Shown here: positions 10,042-23,200 of the stretch, in pieces
Numbering within the stretch: the first letter of the stretch is position 1
How the letters are laid out: every line of letters begins with the position of its first letter
From: Arcuatula senhousia
Lineage: Eukaryota; Mollusca; Bivalvia; Mytilida; Mytilidae
Length of the DNA: 64,000 nucleotides
Direction of reading: 5' to 3'
Assembly (NCBI GenBank): GCA_963971305.1
Contig: OZ020313.1
Coordinates: forward strand, 24,151,602-24,215,601
Translations under genes and position numbers: made by a program
The notes under the pieces: generated by a model
Told to the model about the DNA's origin: nothing
What the model saw: the letters and a program-made list of their open reading frames with translations, nothing else
The model's database searches: none

Positions 10042-10324
10042 TAATATCCCTGATGTCCTAATTTTTTATTCAAATTCTTTACATTTAAAACATTTCATAG
10101 CTGGAAATACTTGAAATAATTGATATTAATACAATAACTGTGTTTATCATTTTTTAAAATGAGAAATTCCAAAAAAGGAATTTAATTTTGCATTCAGTGT
10201 TATTGGGTGCGGATTTTTGACTAGCTTATACGTCTTCCGGTTGAAGGCATCATACTCAGTCTATTTAGCTCCTGCTAAGCGGGAGCTTATAAAATGTTGC
10301 AAACTGGAAGTAGCATTTTGTAAA

Positions 10325-10655
10325 TCAATCCCAGAATCCCCGAAGGCCAGCTATAGCTGTGTTTTCGCATAAGTTACTTACAAGAAATTATGTTAATAAT
10401 TTCTAAACCATTTAAATTTTCAATCGATTTTTTCTTCAGGTTTTTGTGTATAATTGAAATTTGTTCGAAAAGTTGGTCAGTGACCTACAAAGAAAACCCA
10501 CCATAACAACAGATTCCAATATGGCGACGTGTTTACATGACGACAGACTAAAACATTACTAAATCAAATAAAGTCACCTATAACAACATGACACCATTTC
10601 AACGTAATCGACAATATGGGATGATAACAGACGAATAATAACTGCACCATGATCA
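10325..10655 (+). repeat. Second copy of the repeat at 100-345
   Basis: It shares GTGTTTTCGCA, AGAAATTATGTT, CCAATATGGC, GTGTTTACATGACGA and AACAGACGAATAATA with the copy at the window start, in the same orientation. No coding content is seen. The stretch after it, 10656-11270, holds no recognisable gene and has only the short match to 5420-5475. Confidence 0.5.
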
Positions 10656-11274
10656 TAAATAAGCCTTGCACTGATTAAGCTGATCTCATCCTATGACAGA
10701 ACAAAATTTAAAAATGGAAAGAAAGGGTCCTACCTCAGATGCTGAGATGTATCCTTGGAAGTTTTCAATCCTACGGGATATCCTCAAACCTTCATGCCGT
10801 TATATTCTGCCAGGTTTCTAAATCGATCTCCTGATGTCAATAAGGAGTATTAATTACTGACACCAAAAATGTTCAAAACCTGGCTGAATGAATGTTGACA
10901 TTTCTTTTCCATTTTGTTTGTTGTCTGCTGAAGCGCGAAATTCTCTGACAGGGAAATGACGTCATGAAGAAGTTAATTCGTCCCTGCTTAGTGTTGTCCA
11001 CAAATATTTGGACGGTATTTGCACAAATAATTTTAAGTTTGCATAATTATTGATCCAAGGTATTTTTAACAAGAATGCAAATGCCATAGTTGTCCGGGGA
11101 TGATTAAAATCTTAGACTAAAATAAAAGTAGGGGCTTTTAATCATTGACATTATTCAATTTTTTTTCTTCTTATTTTTGACTTCGTCCGATTTAAGGCTG
11201 AAGCCTACGCCATATTATATTTTTAAAGTTGAAATAAGTTCATAAAATGTTTAGTATGAGATGAATTAAAACAA

Positions 11275-11475
11275 TTCATATTTGAAAATAAAAACAAACT
11301 AGCTTTTCTTGTAGGTCATATGTGCGTTTTATAATGACATCTGATATTTTCTAAGAAAAAATCATTATAAAGATGCTGAAAGTTCAGGAAAACAGGAGTT
11401 CAAAACTAGACTTTGAAGGAAAATTTAGCTCTTAGTACTACAAATATATTGACATTTCTACCATTATCGCTCCCA
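11275..11475 (+). repeat. Copy 2 of the 200-bp dispersed module
   Basis: It aligns with 9168-9370 over its whole length (AAAATAAAAACAAACTAGCT, GAAAGTTCAGGAAAACA, TTGACATTTCTACCATTATC), but several small changes and an AGG after CGCTCCC destroy the terminal hairpin seen in copy 1. Confidence 0.6.
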
Positions 11476-11577
11476 GGGTTTTTTCCAGGATTTTGAGGGC
11501 TTTAGTCACTTTAGCGGTCGACCAAAATTTGCGACCTAATAATCCATAACCATGTTTGCTTCTAGCAGTCTGGTTGA

Positions 11578-12339
11578 CAGTCAGGGGCATTACTTAAATC
11601 AGTGATTTTTAAATCACTTATTCAAGTAGCATTTCAAAATGCTAAAGATATTTCAAAAAATCTAAATTCACAAAAGAATAGTTTAAGAAAATTTATATTA
11701 ATTGATAAATATTGAAAAAATATTAAATAAGCTTCTATAAAATTACAAAATTATAGATTTTGCTGCCACCTGTTATCAGTATTTCCCCAAAATATGTGAT
11801 TTTCTGATAAAAGAAAGACCAAATGTAACAACCCATTACTTCACTTTCTGAATTTTCCCAGCTGTGGCAATAATTTTCCCATTAACTTCAATATCTTAGG
11901 TTTCTGATTATGTAATTAATTACCCATGTTCGCGATCAAAATCTTCATGTTCGTGATGCCTGAAGATAGCAGGGGTTACCTAACAAAATGTTACTTAAAA
12001 GGGTGATTTTTTAAAGGTAAAAATTAATATGATACTTAAACAAGTGATTTGGAGGGTAATTATCCAAAATTCAGTTCAGGGTCATGTCCTGCCATGACTG
12101 GACATTCCATTATCTAGACAGGGGTGTGTTCTATCTTTAATTATACAATAAGACTCAGTCTTCTCTCCATAACATTTAAAATGAAGAACATTATAACAAA
12201 ATCACTGTTATAAGTAGTTCATTTGTCATACTCGAACAAGTGATTTTAAAAGAGAGGTAACTCTAGCTTTGAAAGGAAAATAACTTAATAATACTTAAAC
12301 AAGTGATTAAAAAATCACTGATTTAAGTAAGGCCCCTGA
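11578..12339. mobile_element. hAT-like non-autonomous element with 8-bp target duplication
   Basis: Inverted ends of about 50 bp: left CAGTCAGGGGCATTACTTAA ATCAGTGATTTTT; right AAAAATCACTGATTTAAGTA AGGCCCCTGA. The octamer CTGGTTGA flanks it at 11570-11577 and 12340-12347. An 8-bp duplication with CAGGGGC-type ends fits the hAT superfamily. The interior repeats the phrase ACAAGTGATTT several times and encodes no transposase, so it would depend on an outside enzyme. Confidence 0.7.
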
Positions 12340-12347
12340 CTGGTTGA

Positions 12348-14245
12348 AGCAAAAAATACCAATACTTGAATTTCTATATGTGCAGGTTATAGCTATGTAT
12401 ATTATAATTTCAGTACCATGGACAGGACACAGATTACAATAGTTATTATCATGTTCAATAAAATACATGTATATCTAAACATTTGTTGAATTGATTTTTC
12501 CCCTTTCAATCATACTTAATGTACTGCAGATTCTTTGCCTTTAATATTTTAGGCATAACAAAATGACAACACCCCCACCACCCTTTTTACAAATTAAAGG
12601 AAAATATGTATTGCTTATCAAGTTTAACATGCTCATAGAAAGCTATAAGCACACATAAAGTCTCTCTTTTTTCTCATTTGAAGAAGCAGTTTTGTTTTTG
12701 TTTTACCATTTTCATAATGGTAATGATAAGTGACTGGTGGTCCCTAAAAGGAGGAATATACAGACAACAAAACAGAACATCCTTCATGTCCTATAAAGGA
12801 GCTCTACAAATTTAGTTAAGTGTTAAGGTGGCTCGAGGTTATTAAACAAAACAAAACAATTTCTTAACTCAAAATCATTGGAACCTCCGCTGAAATGGAG
12901 GTGCTCCTATCTAAGGAGGGTAATAAAAGGAAGAAGGAGATCGTAAAAATGTAAACAAAGTTCTTTTCATCTGATCTCCTTTTAAGGCATTAAAAAGGAT
13001 GTTTTTGGATTACAGGATGTTCTTAATAAAATAGTTTCATGAAGGTAAATCCTTTCATCTATATTTACTTCTAAGTTTTTGTGATATTTACACACGAATT
13101 ATCATTTTGTCAACATGGTCAGAGCACGTGGGTTGTCAAACAAATCAATATTTTTCAGCTGATATAAAAATAAACTTTCTCCTGATTGGTCAAGTATATT
13201 TCATTCATGATTGATTTCGAAATCAATCAGCGATGGTCAAGCACCTGTTGATTCACAGTTAATTAACTGTAAAAACATATCCGGCCTCCGGGTGTTTATG
13301 CAGACAGCTTGGGTCATAAATCAATAGGGCTTCATAGTAAAATCTGTTGTCAATTTGAATTACACGAAAATGACGAAAGATTTAACTGATTTTCGTAAAA
13401 AAGGACGAAAATTTTCTACATTTTTGAAAATTAAAGTGGCGAAATTGGTTTGAAAAATTTTCGTCAAATAAAATATCTTTTCGCCAATGACGAAAGTGAC
13501 GAGCGCTAGAAAAATCACTGTCGCTCCCTTTGGGAGTGTACGAGAAAGACATTGCTTTAAAGCTTGCATAAATATAAAATTTAAATCTATTCAATTGATT
13601 TTGTGGATCAAGCGGATCAGATAGTTTTGGGGTGATGTGTTACTATTTCCCACCATTTTTTCTGCACAGACAGATATTTTCAAAAGCTTTGTAGAAAACG
13701 GAAAGTTTCCCACATTACAATTTTTCTTCCATGGTATTTTGAGTATATGTAGTAAAATGTGTTGTCATGGTTGTTGTGAAAATTATTAAAAATTTTGAGT
13801 TAAGGGGGTAAGTCATTTCCGAATAGCTAATGGTTTGGGTTAGTATTGTTGCATTGCCAATTAACATTTGATGTTACATGTAGCTAGCCCCCTAAGCCAT
13901 GCTGGCATGACTAATCCCCTAAGTCCAGGTATATCAGCTCATGATGACTTGAAATTTTCTTAAAAGTCTAAAATTTCAAATAATAATTTTGTTCTTGTAT
14001 TTGAAAAAAAATAAAAACACTTACTTTTCCTCCCTTGTTTAAATAAAATTACACTAACAGTCTTAGAAATTAGGATTAAGATTCACTGGCCGGAATCCTT
14101 GATTTTTAGTTTTTGTTCTATTTATCGGATACAGAATTCCTCTGATTTTCCCTTGCCCCAAAAGATTTTTACTGGCCAGGCCTGAGGGGCAAGTGGGCCA
14201 GTGCTTATCTTGCAGACTGCTTAAACATTTTGATATTTTTTTCAG
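12348..14245. other. Upstream region of V-ATPase C gene; family Z copy at 13518-13765
   Basis: No coding exon is seen. The family Z copy starts at CGCTCCCTTTGGGAGTG, a variant of the hairpin at 9370. The splice acceptor TTTTTTCAG at 14237-14245 shows that the first coding exon starts with 13 bases of 5' UTR, so at least one non-coding exon and the promoter must lie upstream; I could not place them. Confidence 0.4.
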
Positions 14246-14258
14246 ATTTTAACTGACA

Positions 14259-17200
14259 ATGGCAGAGTTTTGGTTGATATCTGCTCCTGGTGATAAGACA
14301 TGTCAGCAGACTTATGACAAACTTACAGTGGCCACCAGTCAAAACATGTTATCTACTAACTACAAGTTTGCTATACCAGACTTGAAGGTATGTAGGTCAG
14401 AGATCACACTTAAACAAGTAAACAGAATTTTACTTCTTTAAGTAATAAGAAATTACTTGTTAAAGTAAAGTACATTTGTATTTTTCTCTGAACAAAAATT
14501 TTGCCTATAGATACAAGTAAACTTTAAAATCTTTGAGCTCATTTTACTTGTTACTCAATATTTTTATAATCAAGCAGATAATTTTCTTGAAATGTTTACA
14601 TTATCTGCATTATGGTCCATTAAAAATTTCTTATGCCATGGTTGTCTTCATGGTGCACAAATTGCCCCCTTGGGAAATAAATGTTGATTATTAATCAACC
14701 TTCGATAATAGATTATCTCAGTCTGGTAAATGTTGATGATACTATTAGACATATATACATGTAAATAATCATGAACAAAAGTAAATTTCATAGCTAGAAA
14801 AAGAATGATTTTCTATCAAACATGATGACTTCAACTTTCCAATCTTCAACTTTCCCTTTTTGTGTAGCAACATTCCATCTTCTCCTGCTTATGGAGTCTT
14901 CTTATCATAGTTGATTCGATACTCCAGAGCTTGTGGGAATTACATTGATTTCCTTGGCAGAGCATCACGTTTGACACAGAAATTGCTGACACAGGGTTTT
15001 GTTGCTCCACGGTTGCTGTCTTCACTCAAGAAATTTTAGGGTAGACATTGTGCACTTGTAGACAAATAGCTCCTGGGATTTTTATCCTTTAAATGAGTGC
15101 AGATGTTGGTTTGTTGTAGAAATTTATTTTGTCTTTCTTTACCTGATTTGACACACTGAATTGGAAATTAGCAACACGACGGGTGTGCTATAGCAGGCAG
15201 GAATCGCTTTCTCTTCTGGAGCACCTGAGTTCACTCATGATACGACTTGAGTTTGCCTTGTTGATTTCAGTTCTATGGTTTTTGTGTTTCTTCGTGCTGT
15301 TCTTGTTCGTGTTAACTGGTTTCACCGTTGCCCTTTTAGACTTTTGACACTCAAATGCCCAAGTGGTGCCTCTTTGCTTCTTATAGTCATTCTATTATAC
15401 TTATTATATTAAAAGATTATGGAGTAAATGAACATGAGACCATAACACATATATGTAAACTCAAACTGCAATAATTTTTTATGAGTTCAAAATTTTATTC
15501 CTCATTAGCATCACTAGAACCCAAACATACCTTGTGTTTTTCCATATGTATTTCTAATTTCAATCCTGTACTGTAATAGACTGTTTTGTTAGTATATTTG
15601 TTCTACATTTCATTATTTATGCAAGCAATTAATTTTTTAGGTGGGCACATTAGACATTTTGGTTGGTCTGTCTGACGATTTAGGAAAATTAGACGCATAT
15701 TGTGAAAGGTAAAAGTCTAGTATTATATTTTTACATGTATTTTGTTTATCATGTACTATGTTTGTTTTGTTTGTTTGTTTGTTGTTTGTATGTGCAGCCA
15801 AATGAAAATAAATCTTACATGTACATGTAATTTAAGCATGATCAACATGTACTTTTACTTCTTGAATCCTCAGGTACATTTACATGAAGAATGCAACCAT
15901 GAAGAAAATCTCTTTCTAAGATAGTGATTTAAGGGGCATCCAAATTGCATATTCCTGCATGTTTCAGAAGAATACTGAAGAGGCTGTGTGTGAATAGAAA
16001 GACAACATTTAAAATTTATCACCTTTAGAAATGGCTGTATGCATTGTTCTTTGATGATTTTAAGATTTGTGTTGAATTATTTGCATTATATTCTAATATT
16101 AAATCTTTGGCAAATTACAAGATGGTAAGCAAAGACTACCACTGGACATTAAATGCTGCAGAGTGTTTGTTCTTTTCCATTTCAGAAATTTGAAATCACT
16201 CTTTGTTTAGGAATTTTGTGTCAACTTCTATACCATATCTCATTATAACCTACTCCTTCAATAATGCTTGTATTTTATTGCCATTCATATCATTTCAGTG
16301 TAACAAAGAAAATAGCCCAGTATCTAGGAGATGTGTTAGAAGCTCAGAGGGATAAACTACAAGAAAACCTGTTAGCAAATGGAGGTTAGTTGGAAATATC
16401 CATTTCACAAAAGAAAGGTTCTTATTCTGGTCACATAGTAGATCTAGCCAGCAAATAATTCTCACCATCCAATATTCAAATGTTTATGGTGAAGTTATTT
16501 GGACAGTCAGATTGAAAATAAAGCCTAATCGTAAAAGAAGAATAAATGGACTATGAAATGAGGCATTCTGGACAGTTTTAATGGAAAAATAGCAAAAATA
16601 ATCAGCAACATGGCGAGAACTGCTTTTGACTGCCTGACCAGAAGGTGTAAATTACAGGGGCTATTCCAGAAATGACTGCATGGTCATTTTTGAAGTTTTT
16701 TGAATTAGAATTCTGTGGGTGACAGAAGTTTCTGTCAAAAAAACATGCATCATAATGGAAAAACAATAGGAAGAATTGTGCATTTGTGAGCATACCTAGA
16801 AATAAATGCTTTCTGAATTCTTTCACACTATGTAGTTATTTCTGAACAGCTTTTAATAAATGACAGCAGGAAATAAAATGAAATGGGGGCAAATATTTTC
16901 TTCAACTCATAGCTATAGACAATTCACACCACATAAATCAAAAGAGAACTGCCAGGATAAAATTGTTACCTTATAATTTTGCAAGAAAATATTGGAAAAA
17001 AAATTACCTCACAACATGCACAAAGTACTGTATGATAATTCATTTGATTTATAATTGAAACCATATTTTCTTTGCAGTGGACCTTGTTACTTATCTTACA
17101 AGATTTCAGTGGGATCTGGCCAAATACCCAATCAAACAATCATTAAAGAATATTGCAGAAATCATCGGAAAGGTAGGTTATTAACAACAAGACTATGAAT

Positions 17201-20200
17201 GAAAGATGTGATTCCCCACTTCAAAATCTCCCTTTTCCTCAATCACTGAAAAAGAAGATGTGAGAGGTAATTTTATACTCAATTTCAGAATACTGGTACC
17301 TTTTTCAATTGAATTTAAATGACACTTATAGATTTACCAATTAGGTGTCTAAAGAAAAGAAAGAGGTTGAATAGTAGGCCAGTAAAGTTGGTGAGCCATG
17401 AAGCAACGTTGTTAATATAACTCATGAAAAGAATATCAAGTCCAGTAGAAATTTTAACCCTTCAGCTGCCAACATAATTTCTATTGTTTTATTATGAAAT
17501 GCTGAATAAAAAATATCATAATTGACTAAATGTGTTACTTGATTCAATTGAGCATATCTCTGTTATTTTTTATCATAGACCAATAAAAGTTATATGTATG
17601 TGTATTGTTGGATTCTCTTGTTTTCATTTTTCTTGTGTGTTGGTGTTTACGAGCAAGTTTTACCTGTACAGGTGCAAATAAAGGTGAAAATATATAAGGT
17701 TTTCTAATTTAATGGTTTAAACCATTGAACAAGAATAAAGTTTGTAACAATGTTACTTTAGCCATTATTAATCTTCAGAAAACATTTTTATGCTAAAAAA
17801 GTTCATAAAAATCCCAGGTATATCTACAGGTAAGGCACAGGTATGCCAAAAACTCGTTAACTGTGAAAATGGTAAAACTGGTCGAAAAAAATAATAACTT
17901 TTTAATTGAAACATCATAATAACGCATGTTATGACTATTTGCTTGTTCAATCTGATTCAGGTTGTTCATTTTCAACATCAGGTAAAAAAACTGCCCTATA
18001 ATTGTACATGGTGTTATCCAATCAAAGCATTTTGGCATGCACAGAGGATCATAGAGCAAAACTGCAGTCTAAACACATAAGGACCAATAAAATTATGTCA
18101 CATCTCTTCTAATTAGGAAATATGGGTGTCCACTACTTCAAACATTGACCAATATTGCTGAAAACGTTTTTTTTCCAGTAGTCCCATAGCAAAAGTCAAT
18201 CCCATAAAGACCTACGTAGTTTTTTCAGTCCAACAATTTCGAAATTTTTTACGAGAAAAAGCGTCCTGTCTGCTTCATTGACTAAAATATTATCATATAT
18301 CGTTTTAATCAGTCCAATGGTCGTCCTTTCTGCCGAACATCTTTTGTTTCACGGCTGAACAGGGCATTGAAAACATCAGTCATCTCAGACATGTCAGAGA
18401 GATCAAATTATTTCGAGAAAAAAAATTGAACATCGTCTGGAAAATCCCTGCCAGTATTTGGCAAAAAATCACTCAGGGATAAAGTTACAAATAATTTTCG
18501 ATTGTTAATCATCAAATCTTCAGATTTAAATCCTGTAAAAACCCTCTTTGACATCACAACCGTTCATAAAATTGATGAAATGTTCGTCATCACTCTAATT
18601 TACATCCGCCATTTTGAGACATTTTTCAATCACATTTATTTACTTTTTATTTTTCATGATAAACTGTAAAAACACCCGAGAAACCCGAAAATAATTGAAA
18701 TTTTATCCAATCACAACCGTTAAAAGAATTAACATGCGTCATTTCCGATAAGGATTTCCCTTTGTTGCTTAGAAACTACGATAAACACGTGGGACCGAGA
18801 AACGACAATAGTCGCGCGTAGCAATGCCAGTTTGAATAATCGGAACGACAATTGTCGCGCATAGCAGGCTAAGGGTTAATGGATCTAACTGACCATTTGA
18901 TCAGTAATTATTGGACAAGTGAGATCCATTTAAATTTCCACCTGAATTGATATGCCTCATGGTTAAATACTCAACTATAGGTGCTTTATGGCTCAATAAC
19001 TTCACTGACCTAATTGTCAAACCTGTTGGTGTCATATAAATTCATTTGAAAAAGGTACCACTATTCTGAAATTGAGTATATAATGTTTTGTTTGTTCATT
19101 CAAAACACATTTGTTGATAAAGATTTATGATGATTTCATACTTCCTTCATGGAAAAGTAATCGCCCTAAAAGAACACCTGAGACAGACAGGCAAGGGGGC
19201 AAGAACTCTTTATGCTCTTTTGTAGGTGGCACATAAAATCATTCCTTAATTAATTAGCTCATATAACAAAAGAAATATAATTGTTTTTATACGACCGCAA
19301 AAAATTTGCGGACGTATAATGGTATGATGCTGTCGTCGTCGTTGTCGTCGTCGTCTGTTAATTTTAGTGTATACATGATAACTTTAGTTCTAGTTATCCA
19401 AATCCAATGAAATTTAACAATGATATTTCTTACCATCAAAGGATGGATGGGATTAATTCTGGGAGTCCCCCCTTTTTTCGTTTAGAAATTAAGGGCCAAA
19501 AGGGGCCAAATTGCAACTTTTAGTTTGTTCTTACAATAACTTTTTCAAAAATCTTTCTCTGAAACTACTGAACAGAATTCAATGAAACTTGGTATGATTG
19601 ATCAATAGGGTGTCATGCACTATAGATGTGTTTCAAGTTCTGATTCGTCAAAAAACATGGCCGCCGTGGCTAAAAATAGACCAGGGGGGTCAGACTACTG
19701 TTTTTGGCTTGTAATTCAAAAAGTATAAGAGATAGATGAAATCTGATGCCACCCTACTGCTTCAGGATCAAAAGTTCTACAAAAGTCTCCATTTGGTCGA
19801 AGTTGTCAGATGACCCCTTATAGGGGTTACGGCCCCTTAAAGGTGAAAAATAGCATTTTTTCATGTTTTTGCCCTATAGTATGAAAACTATTGCAGATAG
19901 CAAAAAGCTGTTGCTTGGTTAATTGTTCAGCTCATTTAGCTCTACAAAAGTCTCCATAGGGTCGAAGTTGTCAGATGACCCCTTATAGGGGTTATGGCCC
20001 CAAAAGGGGCCAAAATCGAAACATTTTTATTAGTGGACCGATTTTGAAAATTTTTTTTGCATGTTTGTTCTTGTCGAATAGCGGATGCAAAATTGAGAGT
20101 TAATTTTTGCTATCCCAATCTTTTCCCCCTTATTATGTAATTAGGGACCAAAAGGGACCAAAATGGAAATTTTTTTACTTGTGATCCGATTTTGAAAATT

Positions 20201-23200
20201 TTTTTTGCATGCTTGTTCTTGTCAAATAGTGGATACAAAATTGAGAATTAATTTTTGCGACCCCCCCTTTTCCCCCTGTTTTGAAATGAGGGGCCAAAAT
20301 TGAAACTTTTCTATTTGTGGTCTGATTTTGATCTCCTTTGGAAAAAAAATAATTCCTTTTAAAATGTGAATTTAGAAAGCCCACCAAAAGCTGCATGTGT
20401 CAAAAACCTTTGTCAGTCCACCATGGGCTGCATATGTCCAGAGCAATTGACTATCCATATTGGGCCTAAAACGTACAGGGTTCAACATGTTGCGGTCGTA
20501 TCATACTGCGCTCGGCGAAGCTTTTTATTTAATATAAAAAAACAATTTAGAGATGTGATTAAACTTTAAAACATGGTTTACGTATATATGTGATGTTAAC
20601 AAAACGTACATTTAGACATCAATTCTATGGGTATTTGTGAATTTTATTTTTCTATGTTAAATGAGTCATGTATGGTTTCTAATTTTAGCAAGTGTCACAA
20701 ATAGAAGCAGATCTAAGAACAAAATCACAGGCCTACAACAACTTGAAAGGAAACCTACAGAATCTAGAGAGAAAAGCCACGTAAGTCAAATGTATAAAAA
20801 TAGTTTGGGCCTGGTTGGCAGAGCGGTCTAAGGCACTGGTTTAAATGCCACACTATTGATCACTAGCCAATTGCCTCTTAGCTGGTGTTCGAGTCCTGTA
20901 TCATGTGTATGTAATTTACAAATTTTGCATATTCGGTATTACAGATATGAAAGATAATCTATGTTAGGAAGTTAAAAAAAAAACCCATAAAATTTAGGAA
21001 GAAAGATCCTGTCATTTTCATTTGAAAGAGATTCATAACTCAGGAACCAAGTTAAAAAATGTCAACATTGTCAGATGAAAGGTTTTATGATTATCATTTA
21101 TCAAAAAAAAAGATCTATTAAACATGAGGCTAATTATAAGTTTGAATTGGACTTTATGATGATAAGGTTTTTTTGTCTTTGGTTTCAATGTTGATCTCAT
21201 CTTCTTGTTTTTCAGTGGAAGTTTATTAACCAGAAATTTGGGAGATTTGGTGAAGAAAGAGGATTTCGTCTTAGATTCTGAATATTTACAAACACTGCTG
21301 GTGGTAGTCCCTAGGTAAGTTAAACTATGACATTTTGTAAATTCTCACTTTTGGAAAAAAAAAAAATTTCAGCAAGATTTCACTTCAGGTGAAATATTCA
21401 GGTTAGAGGAAATCATTTTCATACGGGCTATTCCATTAATAATAAGTTGGGGGATTGACAGGCACGTTATATAATTTTAAATGGGTCCTCAGGTAAATTT
21501 TGTTGACTTCTATTATTCCTTATTATAAATTTATATAAATTAATGTGGGTGGAAAAAAGTGTTTTCCAATCCCCCCAACTAATCATCAATGGAATAGCCC
21601 TAATTGTTTTCTCATCAACTTCTAATCCCAGCCTCTTGGTATTTGTCTGTAGCATCAGCTTAAGGCTCATAATGCGAGACTCAATATCAGGTTTGTCCCT
21701 CACCGACTTCCTGTTTCATGGAATCCTGCAATTTTTTACTTTAATCAATTTGGATTCAAATATTGAATGTTAGGCAATGAACGGTTGGGGAAATAATTTT
21801 CATAATTTTTTTGTCCAAAACTTCTTATCACAGCCTGTTGTTATGTTTGGTATGTATGATCAGCATGGGGTCCCGTACAGGGAGATTTAATTTTAGGTCT
21901 ATTGCTCACCTACTTCCTGTTACAGGATATTTGGTCATTTTTTACCTTCACAGATTTGTGTCATAAGAAAGACTTAAATTAGACCAGTATGTGAAACTAA
22001 ATTTTTTGGTACTATAGCCCGAAATGAAACTTTCAAATATTTTTCCATAGCCCCATTGTAAAGTTTCCAAATTCTTCATAGCCCTACTGATTTTTACATA
22101 GCCACACCTTTAGACAAATTTAAGATTCAATGCAAGTTAACAATTTTTATAGAAGTTTGTCCCTTTGGCCATGTTGGCTATGTAAAGTAAAGATATTTTT
22201 ACAGCGAACTTCAGTTAAGATATACTGTGGTTTCATTATTATTCGTGGGGTATCAATTTTCGTTGTTTTCGTGGTTGGCATCAAGCCACAAAATTTGATT
22301 CTCCACTAAAAGGTAATTCAACATTGATCTGTATGATGCAGACTCCAGAACCACGAATTTAAGAATCCACGAACTTATCCATTTTTATCAAACCACGAAA
22401 ATTGGTACCCACAAAAATAAATGAATCCACAGTATATAAAATTTTTTAAATATAATTTCAGATCATTTCAACATGAATGGTTCAGTAAATTTGAAACCTT
22501 AACAGACATGATTGTTCCTAGATCATCAAAGTATGTACATACTGTATAGTAGATTAGAGTTGTAGATGCCATCACATTTATATTTTAAAAAGTTATTGAT
22601 TAGAAAAGAAGGTAATAAGATGTGGAACAAGTGTAATAAAAACTTTGTGACACAACCTACATATATAAACGGCAATTTAAAATCAACAGTGGAAATCAGC
22701 CTTCAACATGACCAGTGGTCACTGCTCCCTGTTTTGCAATTGGCCCAAGAGAAAAATATTATGCATAAGATTTAAAGCCAATCCTAACAAATTTAAAGAA
22801 AGACCGGGTTGACCCCCTTTTGGACATAGAACACCTAACATAAAGACCACAAGTACAATCGGAAGTCAATATAAAATAATATTTTACCAGATTTTATTTT
22901 GAAAGTTGTATATGTCAACCGCTAAGATACTCTTAAATGTGCACCCAAGAATATATACAATATAAGTGAAAATGTTTTTTGGTTTAGTGTAGGACCAGTT
23001 AGATTAACATTTTTTTCGCCCTATTTATTAAAGTAGTGGGGCATATTGTGTTCAGGTCCATTCATTCGTCCATCTGTGTATCCCAAATGTTGCAAGATTT
23101 GGCATTATCTCTTTTGGACATATTCTTTGTTATTTAAAATTATTAAATTTTATTGTAATTATATTGGCTTATGTTTTTAGGGTATTGTATGAAGATGAAG

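Noticed and set aside
15742..15924. Possible alternative exon in intron 2 of the V-ATPase gene
   Set aside because: The frame consists of low-complexity TTTG repeats and ATG-rich DNA, and the flanking exons join in phase without it.
20807..20898. Functional tRNA-Leu gene
   Set aside because: A and B boxes are present, but no acceptor stem can be formed and the variable region is irregular.
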